Both the position numbers and the translations under genes were made by a program. A DNA stretch of 64,000 nt from Petrosia ficiformis. Lineage: Eukaryota; Porifera; Demospongiae; Haplosclerida; Petrosiidae. Location: positions 62,001 to 126,000 of the forward strand of contig OX345652.1 in the NCBI GenBank assembly GCA_947044365.1, read 5' to 3'. This document shows positions 56,601 to 64,000 of this stretch, piece by piece (within the stretch, counting starts at the first letter, position 1; every line of letters begins with the position of its first letter). Under the pieces are notes generated by a model, which saw only the letters and a program-made list of their open reading frames with translations, ran no database searches and was not told the origin of the DNA.

Positions 56601-58474
56601 TTGAGTTAAGAATCAATTTCATTTCACGCAATTGTGATATTAAACTCAATAGCGGGTTCTTAACTACAGCAACATTAGTCTCCACTTCTAACTGTTCTAA
56701 TGTAGTATGTACATTTGAAATCATTGTTTCCATGGACACAGAACTAGCAATGGGTAACTGGATATAGCAAGTAACAGTAATATAGTACAGCATACAGCTG
56801 GGTATACATTAATAACCTCTAGCATTGAAAGACACTTGGTAACTTCCTCCACTTCATAATTTAATGCTGTGTACTTCTCATTAACCTAATTAAAATTATC
56901 GATGATAAAACAGTTCATCTTTATTTCTTTCTTACCTCTTCCAGTTCTTCTGTTGTCTGTTTCAAATCTTCTTTCAGTCTAAGTTGTTCGGTAACTATTG
57001 TAGAGACAGCTGATACAATAGAACTTGTATCACTGCTTGAAATAGGAGTCGATGCATGAAGACAGACTAGTGACTTTAACTGATGACATAAACTAACCAT
57101 CTGTAGTTAGAAAGCATATAATAATGATAACATCACAACTAACTCACAAATACATATATACCTGTTCTTGTAAACTCCCAACTCTAGCAGTTAAATCATC
57201 ATTTGCACTTCTAGTATCAAGCAACTGTTTTTGAGTATTCTTTAACTGTCCACTTACCTGCAAGAATGAAAATAATCTATATATTAATAATAGAAGTACT
57301 CACTGGATACATACACTATTTGATTTGTGTTTAAGTTGGGATAATTCCTGATTGAGACTTCTCTCGCTGTCTGTTAATCTGCAACATGCCTTCTGACTGT
57401 CTTCAAGTTTCTAAACATTATTAGTAATGTATAATTATGAAAACATTGTATTAACATACAGTTTTGAGGTCTTCGTTTAAGCTCTTCAGTCTTCTGATCT
57501 AGAATACAAATAGTATATAATTTTGTAAAATAAAGACATCATTGCTTACTCTTTCTTGCATTGATAACAAAGTTGCTTGTTTTTCCCTGGTCTGTTCTTG
57601 AGCAGAACTAAGACCATCTTCAATGAATCGTCTACCTTTCTTTAACTCTCGAAGTTCCTCACAATGACTAGATAGTAAATCTGTCTTTTGTGCTAACTGA
57701 GACTGCAAACTCATGTTTGTTCTATTAGATGCTGTTAATTGACCATTAATCATAGATATCTGTGATAATACATCATAACTGCATACCAGGTGATATATAT
57801 ATACAACATTTTATTAATTCTACAAAGAATAATAGCATGCAACAATGGCGCAGACAATGGAATGACCTTTTCTGTGAGTTTATGTATCTCCGAATCTTTG
57901 CTTTGTAATAGATGCTCTTTTCTTACAACTTCATCTTCTACTGTCACAATCCTAGAAAATGCATAATTATTATAAAGAAATGGCTGAACTATTATCAAAA
58001 CTAAGTGGCAAAGACAAACCTTATTTTTTTATCTTGCATACTTTTATTAAGTTCTGTTATTTCTTCTCTTAGAGAAACAATCAATTTATCTTTTCGATTG
58101 CTCTCTCCTTTGTAGACTTGGAGATGACTCACTTGATCACACAGAGAATTAATTTGATGATCCTAAACAGTGAATGCGATTAATTGTGACAGTGCATCAG
58201 TGGTTTAGTTTCATACCTTTTCAATTATACTGTCTTGCAATTGTAGCCATGATTTGTGTAGTGTACAAAATGGTTTTGTTGATGAAGTATCTTTCAAAGA
58301 ACATGAACAACATGGTACTGATCTATCTGTAAATTATAGATGGTGCATTGCAAGTTTGGAAAGTGAATGTTTTATAATTAAAAAGTAGTTTGCAATAAAT
58401 CCATTAATAAAGATCTGCGCAATGTATTTACCTTGCAGTAGTGACTTTGGAGCACTGTTTGGACGGACACTCAT
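53663..58474 (-). CDS. Long coiled-coil protein
   Basis: Many short exons starting MSVRPNSAPKSLL. A Cys-rich stretch (CCSCSLKD) follows, then almost continuous heptads (for example EEITELNKSMQDKK, SHCEELRELKKGRRF, EDYEKRITHSVEETEQLERE, DLQETLSQSETAV) to the C-terminus RRSYSERLRKKDTQISRL. The last exon, joined through a weak GTAATT donor, ends KLLRPKTAS. Such proteins are typical of centrosome, cilium or Golgi scaffolds; I cannot assign a subfamily. The stop codon is 94 bp upstream of the THADA start on the same strand, so the THADA promoter must sit in or near this gene's 3' end. Confidence 0.75.
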
Positions 58475-58779
58475 CTTGTTTACGAATCAACAATTTTCAT
58501 CAGCCACACCCACACTTTCTGCTTTTAAATTGTGCTTAGTGGGCATGCGTAGAAAGAAAACATTCGCTTTGTAGGCATGCGCAGAATGATTTAAATTCGG
58601 TACAATGGCTATAATCGCTCAGAATTGTACTTTGTGGGCATGCGCAGAATGAAGACATTTGCTTTGTAGGCATGCGCAGAATGATTTAAATTCGGTACAA
58701 TGGCTATAATCACTCAGAATTGTACTTTGTGGACATGCGCATAATGATTTATACACGCCATAATCATATACATACACAT
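58475..58779. promoter_or_regulatory. Upstream region with ~126-bp direct repeat and five GCATGCG motifs
   Basis: A unit with GGCATGCG(T/C)AGAA, a GATTTAAATTCGGTACAATGG stretch and CTCAGAATTGTACTTTGTGG occurs twice in near-identical form (about 58565-58690 and 58660-58735 overlapping phases). GCATGCG lies at about 58548, 58576, 58637, 58671, with CATGCGCA at 58733. These are NRF-1-like cores, as in the RPL31 promoter. Confidence 0.7.
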
Positions 58780-61556
58780 TCATCCTGTAAGATCAAGAAG
58801 AATAGCAATATCATTAGTAAATGATGGTGCAGTAATATTCAGTTTCCCAGATTCCGTACATCGTAAATTAGTAATAGGTTTACTCCAATTTCCATTATGA
58901 GTATTATACCATACAGCAGTGTAAACTGTAAAAAAAAAAGAAGGAAGTAAATAATTTGAAAATTTTGAGTGAATGGATAAGCCTCGTTCTTTGGCGATGT
59001 GTACTTCTAATTATACATCTGGAATGAGGCTGCAGCATGATTAATTTATTAATGATATTATCATTACTTGCTCCATCTTCACATTCATTAATAGTTAGTA
59101 TCACTCCATTGTGTTTATGGCACTTTTTCCCAATGTGAATATTATACCATGTATAACATTTGTCTTGTATCCAAGCAATCTTTTGTGTAGCAAATGCAAA
59201 CTTGTTGGTCATTCCTGAAACTCGTAATTGACTACCAAGGTCTGTAATAATTTAATGCAGTTGTAATAGTAATATAGTATATCGGTACTCACTCGTTGTT
59301 GCATTTATTGTATTCCACATATAACCTGCTTTATATGATATTTGCTGAACAAATTCTTTGACTGGTTTGAAAATGGGATAGAGGTCATTAGGATCAACCC
59401 AGCTATCCCACCACCACGTCCTGAAAACGCATTTTTGATGTTATAAAATTTAAATTATAAAATGTATACATACGTACATGGAAGTGCCTGCTCCCATGTT
59501 GAATATGGGAGCCCAAAGTCCATTATGTAGAGCTATTCCTTGTTTATCTGCATTACTCTGTTCAATAGAAAAGAAAAATATAATATTACTAATTATTATA
59601 ACATGTCAATGTATTTGTACTTCAACTTCATACTCAGCCACAAACGATGGTTTCTGATATTTCAATTGTTTATCATAGGCCTATTATAGCAATATATGTA
59701 ACCAAACTATGCATACATAATATTTACTAACATACTGTCCAGTTGAAAAAGCTATATCCATGGAACCATAATTATGTGTCATAGTGAAATCAATAGCAGA
59801 GAGTGCTTGTACATTAGCATCACCATCAGGATTTGAAAATGATGTTGATATCAAATGTTTATTAACATCAATCTGTGTCATATAAGATGACATCTCTACA
59901 GGTACGGTAAATATTACACTATTTATCTATAATGAATGAAGTACCATTAATCCACTTGACTTGATTCTCACTACTGTAATTATCTGTAAGGTCTACCTGA
60001 TAATACATCAATAATAAGTAATGTAATAATTATTATTATTTCATTACATCATTAAAGAACTCCCATGCAAATACAGAAGTGGAGTAACCATAACGAGCGA
60101 CAAGATATCGTAATCTCATTTTATAGTCAGTTTTAGCACCTTCATCAGTGAAAAAATCTGTGAGTATTGATTAATTAATAATTATTGTTTTCATTCGTCT
60201 CTCAAACCTTCTGGTTTCTCAATAATTCCACCAAATTTCTTGTTATAGTAACAGTCTTTGTTCCAGAATCCAGACACTGCATGAAACATATCTGACCAAA
60301 ACAGTTTCAATACTGATTCACTTACTTTTTGAAACACTATTGAAGCAGTTAAAACTCTCAGTACACATTAATAGTTTAATTCCCAATTTCTCAGCTAATT
60401 GTACCACATAATCTAATCTCCATGTATTTGGTAAACTGATTTTGAAGTTAGCAATCTCTACTGCAAGACCATTCCAACTAAGCCACAAACGAGCGTAGTT
60501 AGCAGCATTCTCTGATAGTTTAGTGAAATAATGATCATAACCATACGTTCCTGTGTGCACACAAAAGGCATAATATATCTCTTTTATTAAAAATACAATA
60601 TGTACCATTTTGTTTGCTGCTCCAACAAACATTTTCTCCAATTGGGAAATACACACTAAAAAGTGTATAATTATTATAACAATTTGTACATGCTGTGATT
60701 AATATAGTTTATTGAACTGTATAGTGTATATAATAGATATTTGTATGATGTGTTTTTGTTGTCAAAGAAGTAATGTGATAGTTGTTTGTACTTCAGGACA
60801 AAAATATACATCTAATAATTAAAATAGTACACATTCTTTGATGTGTACTTACACCCCACAAGTTTAAACAGTGCACATACGTCTCATCATTGTAAACAAA
60901 GTGAATTAGATTGCCAGAAACATGAATAAAACCATTAGGATCATTAGCCTGTATGTACATATACGAGTGAATGAAATATTACTGTATTATTGTTAATACA
61001 ACTAACCTTAGAAGCTTGAAAATTAATGTTGCTAACATTACGTGTACCCTCTGAATCTGTAATAGTAATGTCAACAGTGTACTCCCCAATTTCTAATGGA
61101 GAATATCTCAAACACCACTATAATATATGGTACAAAGACAAATATGTATCCTAAAATAACGTATTGATTAGATGAAATCTCTGTACTAACGTTCGGTTGT
61201 CCTAATGATGTTAAAACTTCTTTATTATCAAGTTTAGATCGTGTATATTCTTGATAATAAAAACTATTACAAAAGAGCTGTAAATATAATACAATCAATA
61301 TCTCACCCATCAATTGTATATCTGATCTTCGATGGAGGTAGGATGGTTGCCTTCACATTTACCTGTACATAGAATCAGAGATCGATAGTTAAGAATGTCA
61401 ACAGGTTGCTCAGCTGACCTCTGAGAAGTTAAATGGATTATTATATTCTTTTTTTACTGGAAAACAGTGTTCAAACTTCTCATAAACTGGAATAGAACTA
61501 TCTGTTGGATATTCATTCCAATATATTAACATCAACAGAAACATCAATCTCTCCAT
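58780..61556 (-). CDS. DUF5060-type secreted glycoside hydrolase
   Basis: Multi-exon. The N-terminus MERLMFLLMLIYWNEY could be a weak signal peptide. The first ~140 residues (YEKFEHCFPVKKEYNNPFNF, FNFSEVNVKA, then CLRYSPLEIGEYTVDITITD) match the DUF5060 beta-domain that caps bacterial and marine glycanases. A TIM-barrel part follows: GFIHVSGN, NAANYARLWLSWNG, LDYVVQLAEKLGIKLLMCTE, FAWEFFNDVDLTD, HNYG, KPSFVAEYEVES and TSMTWWWDSWVDPNDLYP. The expected acid/base W-E-x-x-N-E reads W-E-F-F-N-D, while the nucleophile region AEYE keeps its Glu. The substrate is probably a polysaccharide, unknown. The family is mostly bacterial, so ancient transfer followed by intron gain is possible. Stop at 58780-58782. 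Confidence 0.7.
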
Positions 61557-61591
61557 TATCTAGAGTTTTGAATATTTATCATTACATTACT

Positions 61592-61646
61592 AAATCACAT
61601 GTGATACCATATATGGAGTGCCATATATGGTTATCACATGTGATTT
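61592..61646. promoter_or_regulatory. 55-bp inverted repeat with two CArG boxes and two E-boxes
   Basis: CCATATATGG occurs at 61607-61616 and 61621-61630, each a perfect SRF-type CArG box (CC[AT]6GG). Each is flanked outward by TCACATGTGA (E-box palindrome). Arms match with a single one-base indel around an AGTG centre. It starts 36 bp upstream of the hydrolase start codon and sits in the 170-bp gap behind ASCC1. Confidence 0.75.
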
Positions 61647-61726
61647 ACAACCCACTAGTGATTATGATCACTTAATACAATTGTATATCAAATGTAAAAT
61701 GTGACATTATCATTACTAAATCTCAT

Positions 61727-62866
61727 TCATACATTATATGTAGATACAATCTTATAAAATCCATTACTTTCTTTTTCTCCACGTTTAACTAACAGAACTT
61801 CATTCAAAGGTTGGCTACAAAAATCATAATCATCATATTCATTAAATATTTTATGAGTATCAAAACAATTGTTTTGTTTCACTTGTCTACCAATTCTCCA
61901 ATCAAATTCTTCTTTCTTTTTAAAAGCAGTATTCATTAAAGTAGCATGTAACTTTACATGATTACGATCTCGATCACATGATATCAAATCTGGAATTGCT
62001 TTCTCAAGTTCCTTAACTAATGTGTCTGCAAATAATTGTAGTTTATTCGAACCATCTTCAAGATGTACTTTAGCATAGAGGACATTAACAGCAGAATAAT
62101 CATCAGTAAAACATGCAATCCCTTTCAAATTAATTTGATGGTGCTTCTTGGGTGAACCCAATGCTGCCTTGGCAACTTCTACAGACTTTTGAATAGCTAA
62201 AGAAGCTTCAAATTGTTCTTTTTCAGTGAAGAGTTTAAACACAGCCAATGTGATGTGCATTTTAATTGGATTTTGGAATAACTGTTCATCAACACCCTCA
62301 CATTTGCCACATGTACGTAAAACATCATTTTTAAATTCTGCCACTTTATCTTGGATTTTCTTATCTCCTAATGGAATACATATGAAGTGTGTGATATCTT
62401 CTTTCTGTCTGTTTGACCACATTATCACTTCAATACGTTGTTTGGCTGAACTTAAAGATCTTTTAGATTTTGCCTGAAGTACTATTGGGCCATCCTCTCC
62501 TCGTCGTGGCAACTGAAGTCGACAGTGAGTGTCTTTCTCAATAGTTTCTTTAGTTTTACCTTGACGTCCAATAACATATTTGAAGAAAATATTAGGAATA
62601 AGTAGCTTTAGTTCATATGAACCATTCTCAAGTTCTCTAACATCTTCTAAATCTTCAAACTCATCCACACACGTTTCTTCATCATCAACTTCCGGAAATA
62701 ATGGTTCTTCATGTCTTCTTGAGAAAGAAGTTGGTCGACCTCCATTGAGCTTTCTAAAATTCATCCCATCACAACTTATAATGATAGGTCTCAATATGTC
62801 TGAGTGTTCTGTGGGTGGATAAATATAGTGTATAGGCTGTACATTCTTCCCTGGTTTTCTTGCCAT
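61727..62866 (-). CDS. ASCC1: ASCC1: KH domain plus 2H phosphoesterase-like domain
   Basis: Intronless, 379 residues. Residues about 88-150 are a KH domain with FKYVIGRQGKTKETIEKDTH (V-I-G-x-x-G-x-T-x-x-x-I). Residues 160-379 are the AKAP7/LigT-like 2H domain with THFICIPL and the two H-x-T motifs KMHITLAVF and KLHATLMN. YAKVHLEDGSNKLQ is a strong match to human ASCC1 (YAKVH-DGSN-LQ). ASCC1 belongs to the ASCC complex with ASCC2/ASCC3, used in alkylation repair, transcription coactivation and ribosome quality control. The N-terminus is longer than expected and acidic, with VDDEETCVDEFEDLEDV. Divergent from the copper ATPase gene. Confidence 0.93.
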   Translation of the reverse strand: MARKPGKNVQPIHYIYPPTEHSDILRPIIISCDGMNFRKLNGGRPTSFSRRHEEPLFPEVDDEETCVDEFEDLEDVRELENGSYELKLLIPNIFFKYVIGRQGKTKETIEKDTHCRLQLPRRGEDGPIVLQAKSKRSLSSAKQRIEVIMWSNRQKEDITHFICIPLGDKKIQDKVAEFKNDVLRTCGKCEGVDEQLFQNPIKMHITLAVFKLFTEKEQFEASLAIQKSVEVAKAALGSPKKHHQINLKGIACFTDDYSAVNVLYAKVHLEDGSNKLQLFADTLVKELEKAIPDLISCDRDRNHVKLHATLMNTAFKKKEEFDWRIGRQVKQNNCFDTHKIFNEYDDYDFCSQPLNEVLLVKRGEKESNGFYKIVSTYNV

Positions 62867-62995
62867 GACAATATGTGTGAATTAGTACTGTGTGCATTGT
62901 CATGTCACACACCTTATAAAGGTGTGGTCATATGATCGCATATATGTGTACAATAGCGAAGGAAGACTTGTGCCTTGTGGGTTTCCTACTTGATC
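62867..62995. promoter_or_regulatory. ASCC1 / ATP7 129-bp divergent promoter
   Basis: Short spacer with ATATATGTGT and CATATGATCGCATATATG near-palindrome (about 62928-62946). Both start codons point away from it. Confidence 0.55.
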
Positions 62996-64000
62996 ATGTC
63001 ATCTACACTTTCTACTTGTCTCTTTTACTTCCCAGACATCGTTTGTGGAGATGAAGGCTCTCTACCAATCCCAGTTTTACCTTCATCAGCCTCATATACA
63101 CACGTTCCTGGTAGAAGTATTTTGGAATTCACTGCTTCTGTTCTTGACCTGCAAGACATCAAAAGTTCATTGTGCAGTGAAGATCAGAGTGTGTATGCTT
63201 CTTCAGCGATTAACAGAACTAACAAAGTTGCTCTGATCTCAGTGGAGGGGATGACATGTAACTCTTGTGTGCAGCTAATCCAGCAAACTTTACCTCAGCA
63301 ATGTAATGGATCTAAAGGAGTGAAAGTATCTCTGAAAAGAAAAGAAGCATTCGTGGAATTTGATTCGACCGTCACTTCACCAAACGATATTGCTACTTGT
63401 ATTTACGACATGGGGTTTGATACAAATGTGATTGACACCTATCCTCGTTTGTTATCTCTCTCACCACTTCCACAATTCACACCAGATGATCAACAAGTTG
63501 TAACAATAGACATCACTGGAATGGTATGTCAGTCATGTGTGCAGAACATACAAAATAATATCAGACAACATGATGGAATAATAGACATCAAGGTGTCCCT
63601 GGAGAGTAATAGCGCTATAGTTACATATAAACCATCTGTCATGACTTCAGAGATTATCTGTGATCTGATTGATGAGATTGGGTTTGTTGCTACTCTAAGT
63701 AACAAGGAAAATAGCGGATTCATATCTGAAGATGATGAAGTTGAAGTATATCGTGTAGGTATTGAGGGCATGACTTGTCAATCATGTGTATCACTTATTG
63801 AAACTACAGTAAGTCAGAAAGAAGGTGTAATTAGTATGTGTGTCTCTCTTCCTGACAAAGAAGGAACTGTAGAAATCGTATCAGGAATACTAACAACACA
63901 AGATATACGAACAGCGATAGAAGACACTGGATTTGATGTCACATATATAACAGAGGGAAGAGGTGTAGCTAGTAACAAGAAAGACGCTTCAAAAATTGTC
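62996..64000 (+). CDS. ATP7: Copper-transporting P1B ATPase, N-terminal part (ATP7-like), truncated by window end
   Basis: Open without introns from ATG 62996 to the window edge (335 codons). It encodes three heavy-metal-associated domains: ISVEGMTCNSCVQLI (about residue 85), IDITGMVCQSCVQNI (about 175) and IEGMTCQSCVSLIETT (about 258). Each is followed by a ferredoxin-like pattern ending D-[MEI]-G-F-[DV]. Repeated G-M-T-C-x-x-C domains in tandem are typical of ATP7A/B, which pump Cu(I) into the Golgi or out of the cell. The second domain has Val for Thr in GMTCxxC, keeping both Cys ligands. The transmembrane and ATPase parts are outside. An upstream in-frame start was not seen. Confidence 0.9.
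   Translation, partial: MSSTLSTCLFYFPDIVCGDEGSLPIPVLPSSASYTHVPGRSILEFTASVLDLQDIKSSLCSEDQSVYASSAINRTNKVALISVEGMTCNSCVQLIQQTLPQQCNGSKGVKVSLKRKEAFVEFDSTVTSPNDIATCIYDMGFDTNVIDTYPRLLSLSPLPQFTPDDQQVVTIDITGMVCQSCVQNIQNNIRQHDGIIDIKVSLESNSAIVTYKPSVMTSEIICDLIDEIGFVATLSNKENSGFISEDDEVEVYRVGIEGMTCQSCVSLIETTVSQKEGVISMCVSLPDKEGTVEIVSGILTTQDIRTAIEDTGFDVTYITEGRGVASNKKDASKIV

Noticed and set aside
58904..59212. Continuous minus-strand ORF of 102 codons
   Set aside because: It is an exon of the DUF5060 hydrolase plus retained intron sequence, not a separate gene.

Overview
The window is nuclear DNA from an animal with a very compact, AT-rich genome. Genes are split by many tiny spliceosomal introns (about 36-60 nt, GT..AG), spacers are often under 150 bp, and many neighbours share head-to-head promoters. 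Animal-only gene families are present (Rel/NFAT-type factor, CARD and Death domains, class C GPCR, THADA, GALC). The class C GPCR tail, the NFAT-like factor and the extreme compactness suggest a demosponge (Amphimedon-like). That assignment is inference; no rRNA or mitochondrial marker is present.

Layout, left to right: 3' end of a class C GPCR (+); a MACPF-like/beta-trefoil-like gene (-), divergent from a sulfotransferase-like type II membrane protein (+); galactocerebrosidase GALC (-, 21 exons, one intron filled by a minisatellite), divergent from EMC7 (+); protein phosphatase methylesterase PPME1 (-); a tiny 42-residue gene (-); an NFAT-like Rel-homology factor (+); RPL31 (-), divergent from a CARD-like plus two-Death-domain adaptor (+); RAD54B (+), whose 2.6-kb first intron holds an antisense multi-pass membrane protein gene; PDS5 (-), convergent with RAD54B; glucosamine-6-phosphate deaminase (+); a small secreted double-EGF protein (-), divergent from GDP-L-fucose synthase (+); a small single-TM protein (+); THADA (-, 11.7 kb) with antisense nested genes (a paralogue of the small TM protein, and a UDP-glucuronosyltransferase-like enzyme); a long coiled-coil protein (-) ending 94 bp before THADA starts; a DUF5060-type glycoside hydrolase (-); ASCC1 (-), divergent from the start of an ATP7-type copper ATPase (+, runs off the end).

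Functionally the block is mixed: genome maintenance (RAD54B, PDS5), RNA/translation (RPL31, ASCC1, THADA), sugar and glycolipid metabolism (GALC, GNPDA, GFUS, UGT, glycoside hydrolase, sulfotransferase-like), immunity and signalling (Rel factor, CARD/Death adaptor, MACPF-like protein, GPCR) and secretion (EMC7). There is no operon logic. The visible organisation is paired promoters and nesting: the long introns I could delimit carry an antisense gene or a tandem repeat.

The most promising lineage-specific items are the paired small membrane proteins starting MLIIIPVGLIARL, the CARD+2xDeath adaptor, the nested multi-pass protein with an ITIM-like tail, a sulfotransferase fold that has lost its PAPS-loop lysine behind a sequon-repeat stalk, a 55-bp inverted repeat with two perfect CArG boxes, and a 63-bp palindrome with two ETS-like sites between divergent genes.
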